A DNA stretch of 64,000 nucleotides from Chryseobacterium sp. (lineage in GTDB: Bacteria > Bacteroidota > Bacteroidia > Flavobacteriales > Weeksellaceae). Below the pieces are notes generated by a model. The model saw only the letters and a list, made by a program, of their open reading frames with translations, had not been told where the DNA came from and searched no databases. A program made the translations under genes and the position numbers. Below are positions 31,136 to 40,496 of this stretch, one piece after another. The stretch lies in contig JAPUEB010000044.1 in NCBI GenBank assembly GCA_027492795.1, positions 1 through 64,000 of the forward strand. The letters run 5' to 3'. The first letter of the stretch is position 1, and each line of letters opens with the position of its first letter.

Positions 31136-33937
31136 TTAAAATCTTAAATAAACATTAGCAAAGAAAGTTCTTCCTCTATCGTACCACAATTTTGGTCCGA
31201 AGAACGGATATTTTCTGTCTGCATCTGCAATAGCTTCAGGGAAGTTTACACTTCTACCCTGTTCGAATCCGCCTGTTACGTAATTTCTGTTGTTCATAAT
31301 GTTATTTACGCTCAAGCTGATTCCCATTCTGTATTTTCCGAAAATGAAAGATTTTCCGGCGTTTGCATTCAACATAAATTGGTCATCAAATTTTTGTTGA
31401 GCCGTAATTCTGTCGATAGCTTCCTGCGTAGCTCCTGCGTAATTGTCTCCTGTAGCAGGATCTGTGTACATAGCCGCAGTTTTGTTAAGCGCAGAAAAAT
31501 CTAAATATTGGTCTTGCAAATAGTTTGCGGATGCACCAATCCACCAATATTTTGGAGAATTGTATCTTAAACCTGCGGAATACGCTTTCTGTGGAGTCCC
31601 TGCAATTTTGTAATCTTTAATTTTTGCTTCACCCCAGTTGTCGCGGTATCCAAAATCATCATCAAAGGTGGTTACTTTTGGGTTATTGGTAACTCTGTAA
31701 TCACCATAGCTCGCAACTGCATTTGCAGATAAAGTAGGTGTGATTTTTACTTCCGCACCAAGTTCCAAACCTTTGTAAGTCTTATCAATTCCGCTTAAAA
31801 TCTCTGCGATTAATGCGTTTTCGCCACTTGATGTTCCAGAAGTAAGGTCTGCGTAATACCTTGAAATTTCTGTAGCATTATTAATAGTTGTATAATAAGC
31901 TCCCAATCTCAATTTCAAAGTTTGACCTCTTAAAATATAGCTTAAATCATTAGAGTTGATGATTTGATTTTCCACACTTGGCGTAATCATATTGGTAACT
32001 CTTGGGCTGATGAAAATCTCATTTAAAGTTGGAGCAAGGCTGAAAAATCCTCCGTTGTAAACGATGAAGTTTTTACCGTTGATTTTGTAGGTAATTCTAC
32101 CTTTCAAACCTGCATCAAAAGCGCTGTAAACATCACTTTTTCCTTTTCCATCATATACTGCGTGTTTGAATTTTCCATCTCTTTGCGATTCTGCATAAGA
32201 AGAAAAAACAGATGCCATGAAGTTCCATTTCGGAAGATCCAATTCGGAAGAAGCGTTCAAAGCGTAAGAATTTCTTAATAAATCGTAAGAATATTGCGTT
32301 CTGTCGCCTTCCATGATTTTTCTGTTCGGATTATCCACATCATTTGGAGCATCACCATTGAAAGCATTCAAGTCATAAGCATAAAAAGCCCCCAAAAGAT
32401 CCTTCATTTCACGGAAATTATCTGATTTTAAGTTTTGATAATTAAAATTCAAATTCAATTTCCAGTTAGATGCCAATTTCGTATCGAAATGCGAAGCAAA
32501 ATTCAAGGTTTTGTCTTTATTTACATCTTCTACAACAGTATAAACAGCTCCTTTTTGGTTGCCGTTCATATCATATCTGTTCAGATAGTTTGCGCTGTAA
32601 AGGGACATCCAATCGATTTGGCTTACGTTATCGTTATTTTTCCATTCGTTCACATACGCATTGTATTGATTCTGCTCTGCATCTGTAATAGCAGTTCCAC
32701 CATCGGAAGTTGAGCCCAAAAATTTATCCCACAAATATCCTGGCAATTTTCTGTAATAAGTAGGGTTCGGATCTGAAGCGTGGAACCAATCCAATCGGCT
32801 TCTTCCATCTCTACCAAATTGATAAGAAATGGTGTTGTTCCAGTTGCTATTTTTTCCAATTTTCAGGTAATCAGATAGCATGAACATCGGTTCAAAAACT
32901 CTTCTGATTCTGGAGTTTCTTTTTTCACCATCTTGCCATCCCCAATATGCGTTGTAGCTTTTGCCCATCAAATCGTAGGTTTCCTGTGTATTTGGAGAAT
33001 TTCCAGCTCTGTAAGTTGGCGATCCAAAAGCTGTTAAATTTATCGCGTGTCTGCTGCTAAACTGTTTTTCAATAGCTGCAAAATATGCGTAAGAATCTTG
33101 GTAAGTTCCTTCTATTACTCCATTATCCGCCCATCTTCTGCTACCAGAAACCGTGAAAGCCCAACCTTTTTTCGTAAGTCCACTATTATAAGTAGCCATC
33201 GCACGATGAAAATAACTTCTATTGGTGAAAGAATACGCCAAAGAAGTCTGTTTTCTGTAGCTGGAGGCTCTTGTGTTATAATAAACTACACCTCCTAAAT
33301 TTCCAAAAGTATATTCGGAAGGCGTAAGGTTATCTGCATTTTCATAAGGATATCTTGTAACGTCGTTCAAGCCGCCCCAGTTGCTGAAATCCACTTTTCC
33401 GTCATCGTTTTTGGACATCGGAACTCCGTTGAAAAGGATATCTTCGTATCTGTTTTCCATACCTCTTGGTCGGAACCAATAAGCTCCCAATTCAAAAGCA
33501 GAAACACTTTGAAAAATATCGCGTCCAGAACTTAAAAGTCCTACAGTAGGCTGCATTGATGATCCTCCTTCGTCATTATCAGATGCTGAATCATCAATCA
33601 CCATTACTCCGGCTTCACTTCCGGTCGCAAAATTTAGGTTGATAACTCCCAAATCCTTTCTTTTTTCATTGGCAGTTACATCAAACTCAATAATTTTGGA
33701 TTCAAAACTTGGTTTTGAAATCGTAATCAGGTAATGTCCCGGTTGCATATCTACAAACTGGAAATACCCAATCTTGTCTGCTCTCACATCATTTGCAGAT
33801 GCGGAAAGATCAATCTCTGCATTTTCCACAGGTTTTCCCTGCGCATCTTTTACATACGCATAAACAGTAGTTTGCGCAAAGTAAAACGAAGCCGGAAGCA
33901 GCGTAAATAAAGAGATTAAAGATAATTTTTTAATCAT
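31136..33937 (-). CDS. TonB-dependent receptor with carboxypeptidase-like N-terminal domain
   Basis: Outer-membrane transporter of 933 residues. Signal peptide (SLFTLLPASFYFAQ), a carboxypeptidase-regulatory-like beta-sandwich (about 23-100, YAYVKDAQGKPVENAEIDLSASANDVRADKIGYF), then the plug and a long barrel ending RTFFANVYLRF with a terminal Phe. Its partner, a DUF5689 lipoprotein, follows in the same transcript. The divergent gene encodes a secreted endonuclease/phosphatase, so the substrate may be nucleic-acid derived. Arrangement resembles SusCD but the lipoprotein is not SusD-like. Confidence 0.9.
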   Translation of the reverse strand: MIKKLSLISLFTLLPASFYFAQTTVYAYVKDAQGKPVENAEIDLSASANDVRADKIGYFQFVDMQPGHYLITISKPSFESKIIEFDVTANEKRKDLGVINLNFATGSEAGVMVIDDSASDNDEGGSSMQPTVGLLSSGRDIFQSVSAFELGAYWFRPRGMENRYEDILFNGVPMSKNDDGKVDFSNWGGLNDVTRYPYENADNLTPSEYTFGNLGGVVYYNTRASSYRKQTSLAYSFTNRSYFHRAMATYNSGLTKKGWAFTVSGSRRWADNGVIEGTYQDSYAYFAAIEKQFSSRHAINLTAFGSPTYRAGNSPNTQETYDLMGKSYNAYWGWQDGEKRNSRIRRVFEPMFMLSDYLKIGKNSNWNNTISYQFGRDGRSRLDWFHASDPNPTYYRKLPGYLWDKFLGSTSDGGTAITDAEQNQYNAYVNEWKNNDNVSQIDWMSLYSANYLNRYDMNGNQKGAVYTVVEDVNKDKTLNFASHFDTKLASNWKLNLNFNYQNLKSDNFREMKDLLGAFYAYDLNAFNGDAPNDVDNPNRKIMEGDRTQYSYDLLRNSYALNASSELDLPKWNFMASVFSSYAESQRDGKFKHAVYDGKGKSDVYSAFDAGLKGRITYKINGKNFIVYNGGFFSLAPTLNEIFISPRVTNMITPSVENQIINSNDLSYILRGQTLKLRLGAYYTTINNATEISRYYADLTSGTSSGENALIAEILSGIDKTYKGLELGAEVKITPTLSANAVASYGDYRVTNNPKVTTFDDDFGYRDNWGEAKIKDYKIAGTPQKAYSAGLRYNSPKYWWIGASANYLQDQYLDFSALNKTAAMYTDPATGDNYAGATQEAIDRITAQQKFDDQFMLNANAGKSFIFGKYRMGISLSVNNIMNNRNYVTGGFEQGRSVNFPEAIADADRKYPFFGPKLWYDRGRTFFANVYLRF

Positions 33938-34153
33938 AATAAATTATTTAAATTCACCTTTTTAATATACCCTTTTTTAGGGGCAACAAATTTAAGCTTA
34001 TTTTTGGTTAAGTTAAACATTTTTAACATTTTATTCAAATATTAATCTTAATAAATACCAACATCAACTGAATTTAATACACACAGAAAAATAAATCCAA
34101 ACCAATATCAAATTATTAGTAATTTTACACACCAAAATTTATATTAAAAATCC

Positions 34154-35359
34154 ATGATGAAAAAATATTTCACCATCTTCGCAGCACTGTGTTTTGCTTT
34201 AGTTTTTCCTCAAAAAAGACAGGTTCAAAGAGCTACAGTGGCATTTCTAAATGTTGAAAACCTTTGGGACATTTATCCCTCCGCCGACTATATTGATGGC
34301 ACGAAAGACCCCTCAAATCCCGCTTTTCACAGAAGCGTTCCGTTAGATTCTTTGAAATATCTGGAAGTTACGGAAGATTACAAAGGACCTTGGAGTGATG
34401 AACTTTTAATTGGTAAAAAAGTCGTGAGAACTCAAATTTTAGCTGAAGATTTCACCCCAAAAAGCGCAAAAAACTGGAATCAGGAGAAATACAATACTAA
34501 ACTTGCCAACCAAGCGAAAGTAATTTCAGAATTGGGCCGACAATATACCAACGATAATCCCGCAATTGTAGGACTAATTGAAGTTGAGAACAGAAATGTA
34601 ATAGAAGACCTCATCAAACAACCTGCTTTAGCAAAAAGCGACTACGGCATCGTTCATTACAATTCTTATGACGCAAGAGGAATCGACATTGCCATCATTT
34701 ATCAGAAAAAAAGATTCAAAGTAACCGAATCTTATAAAAAAGAAGTAAAAATTTTCGACGACGAAGGCAAAAGAAGCTACACCAGAGACGTTTTGGTGGT
34801 AAAAGGGCTTTTAGACGGCGAAAAAATTGCAGTTTTCATGAATCACTGGCCTTCCAGAAGCGGCGGAGAAGCCAAATCCTTACCAAGACGTATCGCCGCA
34901 GCAACCGTTTTGAAACAGGAAATGGATAAAATAAGGGCAGAAGACCCTTCCGTAAAACTTTTTGCGATGGGCGATTTCAACGATGATCCAGTAAGTCCGA
35001 GCTTAAAAAAATATCTTGGAGCCATCGAAGATCCCGCAAAACTTTCAGAGCAAACTCCTTATTATAACTTAATGTATAAAGCTTTCAAAGCTGGCGTTGC
35101 ATCATTAGGTTACAGAGATGCTCCCAATCTTTTTGACCAAATTATTGTTTCAAAAAATCTTTATTCACCAGAAAAACTCACTCCAACCTATACTGTTTTT
35201 AAGGCGGAAATTTACGCCCCTCCCTATTTAATCAATTCTGAAGGACAATGGAAAGGATACCCTTTCAGATCTTGGGACGGAGATAGATTTACGGGCGGTT
35301 ACAGCGACCACTTTCCGGCAGTTTCGGTGGTGCAGAAAGAATATATACCAAGAAATTAA
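34154..35359 (+). CDS. secreted endonuclease/exonuclease/phosphatase family protein
   Basis: The 401-residue protein has a signal peptide (YFTIFAALCFALVFPQKR) and the EEP fold: FLNVENLWDIY (metal-binding Asn), GLIEVENRNV (Glu), FMNHWPSRSGGE (catalytic His plus phosphate grip), KLFAMGDFNDDPVSPSL (GDFND) and GYSDHFPAV (SDH). These are all the catalytic signatures of DNase I/phosphatase family enzymes. Export suggests it degrades extracellular nucleic acid or removes phosphate. It is divergent from the DUF5689/TonB receptor pair. A terminator follows. Confidence 0.9.
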   Translation: MMKKYFTIFAALCFALVFPQKRQVQRATVAFLNVENLWDIYPSADYIDGTKDPSNPAFHRSVPLDSLKYLEVTEDYKGPWSDELLIGKKVVRTQILAEDFTPKSAKNWNQEKYNTKLANQAKVISELGRQYTNDNPAIVGLIEVENRNVIEDLIKQPALAKSDYGIVHYNSYDARGIDIAIIYQKKRFKVTESYKKEVKIFDDEGKRSYTRDVLVVKGLLDGEKIAVFMNHWPSRSGGEAKSLPRRIAAATVLKQEMDKIRAEDPSVKLFAMGDFNDDPVSPSLKKYLGAIEDPAKLSEQTPYYNLMYKAFKAGVASLGYRDAPNLFDQIIVSKNLYSPEKLTPTYTVFKAEIYAPPYLINSEGQWKGYPFRSWDGDRFTGGYSDHFPAVSVVQKEYIPRN

Positions 35360-35371
35360 TAAAAATTACAC

Positions 35372-35399
35372 AAGCCGGAGCAGAACTCCGGTTTTTTTG
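35372..35399 (+). terminator. intrinsic terminator after the EEP-family gene
   Basis: GCCGGAG and CTCCGGT flank a CAGAA loop, followed by TTTTTT. Confidence 0.8.
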
Positions 35400-35525
35400 G
35401 CTGTAGTTTTGATGCTATTAAATAGTACTCTCTAAATTTTCAGAAAAATCAGTGATAATTAGAAAAATCAGTGGCTGATGAAATTAAAAGATTCAGGTTT
35501 TAATAGGAATAAAAATTAAAAAAAA

Positions 35526-35945
35526 ATGAAAACAACTATCACCTTTTTTATGCTTCTGTTCGCATTCATCGCTTGCACACCGCAAAGAAGCATCATCGAC
35601 CCAAAATCCGAAAAAGTGATGAAGCCCGAAAAAAATGATGATGGAGAATGGGATTTAACGGTAATTGACTCTCAATACGATTATTTTATGAGCGCCATTG
35701 CAAAACCAATGAGTTTTTATACCGAAAGCTACCTGAAAAGCAAAAACACCTTTCTGGTAAGCGAATGGAATTCCTACTATTATTCAGGGCGTTATAGAAA
35801 TATTATCGAATCCTCAATCGACTATGATTCCCGAGAAAATTACGGGTTGAAATTCGAATACAAACTCTACCAAGTTTTCGCCTATGTTTCTTGGAAATAC
35901 GGATTAAAAATGAACGGTTTAAGCCAAACTGACGCTTACCGATAA
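35526..35945 (+). CDS. DUF6146-type lipoprotein
   Basis: The 139-residue product carries a lipoprotein signal (FFMLLFAFIACTPQRS) and the conserved blocks DLTVIDSQYDYFM, KPMSFYTESYLKSKNTFLVSEWNSYYYSGRYRN, and KLYQVFAYVSWKYGLKMNGL, which I associate with the DUF6146 family of unknown function. It is convergent with sodB across a shared terminator. Confidence 0.75.
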   Translation: MKTTITFFMLLFAFIACTPQRSIIDPKSEKVMKPEKNDDGEWDLTVIDSQYDYFMSAIAKPMSFYTESYLKSKNTFLVSEWNSYYYSGRYRNIIESSIDYDSRENYGLKFEYKLYQVFAYVSWKYGLKMNGLSQTDAYR

Positions 35946-35946
35946 C

Positions 35947-35976
35947 AAAAAGGTTCAGAAAATTCTGAACCTTTTT
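35947..35976. terminator. bidirectional terminator shared by the DUF6146 gene and sodB
   Basis: AAAAAGGTTCAGA and TCTGAACCTTTTT form a long perfect stem with a small A/T loop, giving T-runs in both directions between two convergent genes. Confidence 0.85.
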
Positions 35977-36000
35977 TAATAGTTTATTTTTTAATGTTTT

Positions 36001-36597
36001 TTATCCGTTGAATTTCTTTTCAACAGCATCCCAGTTGATGATATTGAAAAAAGCGGTCACGTAATCCGGTCTTCTGTTTTGATAATGAAGGTAATAAGCA
36101 TGTTCCCAAACATCAAGTCCTAAAATTGGAGTTCCTTGGCAATCTGCAACCGGCATCAAAGGATTATCCTGATTTGGAGTAGAGCAAACCGCTACAGAAC
36201 CGTCCTCTTTTTTGCACAACCAAGCCCATCCTGAACCAAATCTTGTTTTTGCGGCCTCAGAAAAATCTGTTTTGAATTTTTCAAAACCTCCGTAAGCTTC
36301 AATAGCGGCTTTTACGTTTCCAACAGGTTCTTTACTTCCTCCCGGAGCAATAATTTCCCAAAAAAGTGAATGGTTGTAATGTCCGCCTCCATTATTTCTT
36401 ACCGCAGCTTTATCGGTTCCTGTTTTGCAGATTTCTTCGATGGTTTTTCCTTCCAAATCTGTTCCTGCAATGGCTTTATTAAGGTTGTCGATATATGCTT
36501 GATGGTGTTTTGTGTAGTGGATTTCCATTGTTCTTGCATCAATGTTCGGCTCCAAAGCGTCGTAAGCGTATCCTAATTTTGGTAATTCGAATGACAT
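36001..36597 (-). CDS. sodB: Fe/Mn superoxide dismutase
   Basis: Dismutates superoxide. The 198-residue length is standard. Metal ligands are recognisable: His27 in [18 protein letters not shown], His in [11 protein letters not shown], and the Asp/His pair in [20 protein letters not shown]. The protein starts [14 protein letters not shown], typical of cytosolic forms without signal peptide. Whether Fe or Mn is used cannot be decided by eye; the symbol is provisional. It is the last gene before a repeat-filled gap that separates it from rho. Confidence 0.93.
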   Translation of the reverse strand: MSFELPKLGYAYDALEPNIDARTMEIHYTKHHQAYIDNLNKAIAGTDLEGKTIEEICKTGTDKAAVRNNGGGHYNHSLFWEIIAPGGSKEPVGNVKAAIEAYGGFEKFKTDFSEAAKTRFGSGWAWLCKKEDGSVAVCSTPNQDNPLMPVADCQGTPILGLDVWEHAYYLHYQNRRPDYVTAFFNIINWDAVEKKFNG

Positions 36598-36795
36598 AAT
36601 TTGTTTATTTTTTATTGTTAAAAATTAAGTTAGCCAAAGATAATCAATATAAAGAACATTTACTTTACAAAATTTTTCAAAAAAATTATAACGGCGATTG
36701 ATGAACTCTTTAATGATAAGTGATGAGTAATGAGTAATAAGTAATGAAAAAATGCAAAATCAATATATATGAAAAATTGAGACAAAAAATAATTG

Positions 36796-36912
36796 CCAAA
36801 TCTGACGGTCATTTTCGTAATTTGTATTTCGTATTTCGTAATTCGAGCTATTCATCGACATTAAGAACTATTAATTGCTGAACCTAGTTTTCATACTTTT
36901 TTCTAAAAACAT
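36796..36912 (-). pseudogene. decayed partial duplication of the rho 3' end and terminator
   Basis: This stretch aligns with 37017-37132, the rho C-terminal codons plus the following terminator text: both contain GACGG(T/C)CATTTTCGTA, TTCGTATTTCGTA, TTCATCGACAT, ATTGCTGA and TTCTCATAC or TTTTCATAC followed by TTTTTTC. In the rho frame the copy has two adjacent stops where the real gene encodes Glu-Glu, then still reads FLMSMN. It is a fossil of a tandem duplication and cannot encode Rho. Confidence 0.75.
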
Positions 36913-36915
36913 AAG

Positions 36916-36991
36916 AATATGCGATTATAATCCCTTTTTTATATATAAATATGCGATTATAATCCTGAATTTACATATAAAAATGCGATTA
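36916..36991. repeat. three direct repeats of 32-bp period containing GATTATAATC palindrome
   Basis: AATATGCGATTATAATCC occurs at 36916-36933 and identically at 36948-36965; a third, partial copy (AAAATGCGATTA) begins at 36980. The spacing is exactly 32 bp each time. The core GATTATAATC is its own reverse complement. It could be an operator array, a recombination remnant or a decayed tandem repeat. Unit length and spacing do not fit a CRISPR array. Confidence 0.7.
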
Positions 36992-37008
36992 GGAAAAATT
37001 TTAAAAAT

Positions 37009-37033
37009 AAAAAAACCGCCCAAATTAGGACGG
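37009..37033 (-). terminator. rho intrinsic terminator
   Basis: CCGCCC at 37016-37021 opposes GGACGG at 37028-37033; in the minus-strand RNA the single mismatch becomes a G-U pair. The A-run at 37009-37015 provides the T-tract. Confidence 0.65.
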
Positions 37034-37068
37034 CCATTTTCGTATTTCGTATTTCGTAATTCGTATTT

Positions 37069-38877
37069 CTACTTGTTCATCGACATCAAAAACTCCTCAT
37101 TGCTGATGCTCGTTCTCATACTTTTTTCCACAAATTCCATGGCTTCCACAGGATTCATATCAGAAAGATATTTTCGAAGTATCCACATTCTTTTTTGGGT
37201 AACGTCATCGTGAAGCAAATCGTCGCGTCTTGTAGAAGATGCCACCAAATCAATCGCAGGATAAACGCGTTTGTTGGCAATTTTTCTGTCGAGTTGAAGC
37301 TCCATATTTCCGGTTCCTTTAAATTCCTCGAAAATTACCTCGTCCATTTTGGAACCTGTATCAATTAACGCTGTTGCAATAATAGTTAAAGAACCTCCTC
37401 CTTCAATTTTTCTTGCTGCGCCAAAAAATCTTTTCGGTTTGTGAAGCGCATTTGCATCCACACCTCCCGATAAAATCTTTCCAGAAGCAGGAGTTACGGT
37501 ATTATATGCTCTCGCCAAACGTGTGATAGAATCGAGTAAAATTACCACATCGTGTCCACATTCTACCATTCTTTGGGCTTTTGCAAGAACCAAATTGGCA
37601 ACTTTTACGTGTTTATCAGCTGCTTCGTCGAATGTTGAAGCAATAACTTCCGCATTTACGCTTCTTTCCATATCGGTAACTTCTTCAGGACGCTCATCAA
37701 TAAGCAAAACCATCATATAAGCTTCGGGGTGATTGGCAGAAATGGCGTTTGCAATATCTTTCAAAAGCATCGTTTTACCGGTTTTGGGCTGCGCAACAAT
37801 CATTGCACGCTGTCCTTTCCCGATTGGAGCGAACAAATCGACAATTCTTGTGGAAACCGTAGAACCTTTTCCCGCCAAATTAAATTTTTCTTCCGGAAAA
37901 AGCGGTGTAAGATATTCAAAAGCAACACGGTCTTTTATAAAAGCCAAATCCCTTCCGTTTACTTCTGTAGGCTTCATCAGAGAAAAATATTTTTCTCCTT
38001 CTTTTGGCAAACGCACAATTCCTTTTACGTTGTCACCCGTTTTTAAACCATAATTTCTAATTTGCGCCGTGGAAACATAAACGTCGTCAGGCGAAGAAAT
38101 ATAGGAGAAATCGGAGGAGCGAAGGAAACCGTAGTTGTCGGGTAGAATTTCCAAAACGCCTTCTATCGTTACCATTCCATCGAAGTTGAACTCTTTTCTT
38201 GGTTCATTTTCATCGGAATGTTCTTCAGTTTTTGGCTGATTTTGGTTTTGGTTGGGATTCCTGTTAGGATTTTGGTTGTTTTGGTGTTTGTTTTTTTGGT
38301 TCGGATGAGAATTCTGGTTTTGATTACCGTTTCCGTTGGAATTTTGGCTGGAATTCTGATTCGGGTTTTGCTTCTGATGATGCTGTTGCTGTGGTTTTTG
38401 CTCTTCAACAGCAACTGGCTCTGGAGCGGTTTCGGTTTCAGATTTCAATTCTGCAACTTCTGCAGGTTTTACTTCTGTAGTTTCTGTGGAAACAGGTTTT
38501 GAAATCCTCTTGCGTTTATTTCTTGCAGTTTTTTCCTGAATTTCAGCAATATCTACACTTTCAGATTCTTCCGTTTCTGGTTTTTCAAACTGTATTTCTG
38601 CAGTTTTTTCTTCAGCTGGAGCTGGTTTTGGGGCAGGTTTTCTGCTTTTAGGTTTTTGCGCCGGCTTTTCGGCGGGCTTTGTTTCTTCTGTGGTCATTGC
38701 GGTTTCTGTGGCGTTGTAGTATTCTTTTGCAATTTTAGGATTAGAAGCCTGGAAATCGAGTATTGCAAAAATTTTGTCGTTATCTGTGCCGTTTTTTGGC
38801 ACTTTTATAGCCAAATCTTTCAGGATTTTAGCCACGCCCGCTTCGGATTTTGACCGTAACGTTTCAATGTTGAACAT
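37069..38877 (-). CDS. rho: transcription termination factor Rho with N/Q-rich insertion
   Basis: Hexameric RNA helicase that terminates transcription. The 602-residue protein has an N-terminal Rho-N helix-loop-helix (about 1-50), a low-complexity charged region from 60, an N/Q-rich segment at 160-215, an RNA-binding cold-shock-like domain (about 230-300), and the RecA-type ATPase with Walker A in [12 protein letters not shown]. coli Rho is 419 residues; the difference is almost all the insertion. Long disordered insertions are typical of Bacteroidota Rho, and the B. thetaiotaomicron protein has been reported to phase-separate through its insertion. Confidence 0.96.
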   Translation of the reverse strand: MFNIETLRSKSEAGVAKILKDLAIKVPKNGTDNDKIFAILDFQASNPKIAKEYYNATETAMTTEETKPAEKPAQKPKSRKPAPKPAPAEEKTAEIQFEKPETEESESVDIAEIQEKTARNKRKRISKPVSTETTEVKPAEVAELKSETETAPEPVAVEEQKPQQQHHQKQNPNQNSSQNSNGNGNQNQNSHPNQKNKHQNNQNPNRNPNQNQNQPKTEEHSDENEPRKEFNFDGMVTIEGVLEILPDNYGFLRSSDFSYISSPDDVYVSTAQIRNYGLKTGDNVKGIVRLPKEGEKYFSLMKPTEVNGRDLAFIKDRVAFEYLTPLFPEEKFNLAGKGSTVSTRIVDLFAPIGKGQRAMIVAQPKTGKTMLLKDIANAISANHPEAYMMVLLIDERPEEVTDMERSVNAEVIASTFDEAADKHVKVANLVLAKAQRMVECGHDVVILLDSITRLARAYNTVTPASGKILSGGVDANALHKPKRFFGAARKIEGGGSLTIIATALIDTGSKMDEVIFEEFKGTGNMELQLDRKIANKRVYPAIDLVASSTRRDDLLHDDVTQKRMWILRKYLSDMNPVEAMEFVEKSMRTSISNEEFLMSMNK

Positions 38878-38993
38878 AAATGTGTTGTAATGTATTTTTT
38901 TAAAAAAAATTAAAAAATAAGTAAGATAAGAAAATGAAAGTCAGGCGACTTCAGATTATTACAGTGTGTTTGTAGTGCAAATCTACACTATTT

Positions 38994-39024
38994 TTTGAAT
39001 TATGCAAAATTTGTGCTATTTTTG
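38994..39024 (+). promoter_or_regulatory. Flavobacteria-type promoter for the DUF4293 gene
   Basis: TTTG ends at 38997 and TATTTTTG (TAnnTTTG) lies at 39017-39024, separated by 19 bp, the Bacteroidota sigma-factor consensus. The start codon is 18 bp downstream. Confidence 0.65.
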
Positions 39025-39041
39025 CGAACCAATTACTAAAA

Positions 39042-39431
39042 ATGCTACAGCGAATACAGACGGTTTTTGTTTTTATAGCGGCGCTTTGTGCTGCTGCACT
39101 GCATTTTACCGGTTTAGATGTGGAACTTTTCGGCAGCAAATACATCATCGCTGCGATTACTTTGTTCTCGTTTATCATCGCTTTGGTATCGGTTTTTAGT
39201 TTTAAAAATAGACCAAGACAAATCATGTTGAACAATTTCAACATGTTTATAAACGCTTTGTTGATCGGCTTATTGGTTTACTGGCTACTCAATTTATCCG
39301 GAGGAATTAGTTTTCCTGAGAAGGGTATTGAGCCAATTTTCCCCATTGTGGCTTTGTTTTGTTTGTTTATGGCAAACATCTACATTCGTAGGGACGAGAG
39401 GCTCGTAAAATCTGTAGACAGACTTCGATAA
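39042..39431 (+). CDS. DUF4293 membrane protein
   Basis: The 129-residue protein has four hydrophobic segments (about 5-23, 33-52, 66-85 and 98-114) and starts MLQRIQTVFVFIAALCAAAL with the conserved ending FMANIYIRRDERLVKSVDRLR, which I associate with DUF4293. It is commonly near rho in Flavobacteriia and is divergent from it here. Function is unknown. Confidence 0.8.
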   Translation: MLQRIQTVFVFIAALCAAALHFTGLDVELFGSKYIIAAITLFSFIIALVSVFSFKNRPRQIMLNNFNMFINALLIGLLVYWLLNLSGGISFPEKGIEPIFPIVALFCLFMANIYIRRDERLVKSVDRLR

Positions 39432-39459
39432 TCCAAACAACGATTTTTTTTTGAGTGAA

Positions 39460-39488
39460 ACAGTTCCTTTTTGGAGCTGTTTTTTTTA
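39460..39488 (+). terminator. intrinsic terminator after the DUF4293 gene
   Basis: ACAGTTC and GAGCTGT (one wobble) flank CTTTTTG, then a T-run of eight. Confidence 0.65.
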
Positions 39489-39537
39489 TTTAAAGTCGTG
39501 CTGATTTTTCTATATTTGATTTTAAATAAGATATTCA

Positions 39538-40461
39538 ATGAAAAAAATTGCCGTTATTCTTTTTCTCACAATGTTCTCAATGCTTTTTTCGCAAGATATT
39601 TCCAAAGAAAAAACAATGGGAATTCTCTCTACTTTGGCTTCCGATAAAATGAAAGGCAGAGAAATTGGAACTCCCGAAAACGATTCTGCCGCAATTTTCA
39701 TCGCAAAAAAATTTAAAGAAAATGGGCTGGATTTCTGCACCGGAAATTCTTTTTTAGTTCCTTTTAAATATCGAGGAAAAACAGTTTACAATGTTTGTGG
39801 CATCAAAAAAGGAAAATCTGAAAAATCTTTGGCTTTTTCGGCGCATTTTGATCACATTGGTTTTCACAACAGTAGCGGCGACAATATTTTTAACGGCGCA
39901 GACGACAATGCGAGTGGAACAACCGCTGTTATAACGCTTTCGGAATATTTTAAGGACAAAGCAACCGATTTTTCGATGGTATTCATCGCCTTTAATGGTG
40001 AAGAACACGGAATGAAAGGATCACAAGCAATTGCCAACGAACCCAGTTTAGAAAAATTCAACAAAAATATTCAGGCGCTTTTCAACTTTGAAATGATTGC
40101 TACAGAATCGCAATTCGGCAAAAATGCCTTATTTATGACTGGCGACGACCTTTCTGATTTGGATGAATTGATGAACAAAAACGCTGCAAACAATCTTAAA
40201 ATCTATCCTGACCCCTACAAAAGTCAACAACTATTTTACCGTTCAGACAATGTAAGTTATGTAAAGAAAAAAGTGATTGCGCACTCATTTTCTACCGTTG
40301 ATATGACGAAAGCTACTCATTATCATCAGGTAAACGACGATTTAAGCGTGGTTGATTTTGATAACCTTACCCAAATCATCAATAATTTTGCAAAAACAGT
40401 GGAAAATTTGAACATCACCAATTTTTCGCCGAAATACAGTGAAAAGGTTCGTTACAGGTAA
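39538..40461 (+). CDS. M28 family zinc aminopeptidase, exported
   Basis: The 307-residue protein has a signal peptide (IAVILFLTMFSMLFSQ). The M28 metallopeptidase core is AHFDHIGFH (first His/Asp), FNGADDNASGTTAVITLSEYF (bridging Asp) and FIAFNGEEHGMKGSQ with the catalytic Glu pair; the last His ligand is probably in ATHYHQVNDD. It is expected in the periplasm, releasing N-terminal amino acids or modified residues. Neighbours give no substrate clue. Confidence 0.9.
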   Translation: MKKIAVILFLTMFSMLFSQDISKEKTMGILSTLASDKMKGREIGTPENDSAAIFIAKKFKENGLDFCTGNSFLVPFKYRGKTVYNVCGIKKGKSEKSLAFSAHFDHIGFHNSSGDNIFNGADDNASGTTAVITLSEYFKDKATDFSMVFIAFNGEEHGMKGSQAIANEPSLEKFNKNIQALFNFEMIATESQFGKNALFMTGDDLSDLDELMNKNAANNLKIYPDPYKSQQLFYRSDNVSYVKKKVIAHSFSTVDMTKATHYHQVNDDLSVVDFDNLTQIINNFAKTVENLNITNFSPKYSEKVRYR

Positions 40462-40496
40462 TTATTTGGTATGAAAAATTTTTCAACATAAAGGTT

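Larger units (their letters stand above)
36598..37068. other. sodB-rho gap with a rho 3'-end fossil and 32-bp repeats
   Basis: The gap contains, in order, a short-period repeat block (TGATGAGTAATGAG) near 36716-36745, a decayed copy of the rho 3' end (36796-36912), three direct repeats of period 32 (36916-36991) and the rho terminator. No real ORF was found; one open frame across it is only repeat text. Confidence 0.7.

Noticed and set aside
36916-36991. CRISPR array
   Set aside because: Only three short, palindromic units without 30-bp unique spacers of consistent type, and no cas genes.
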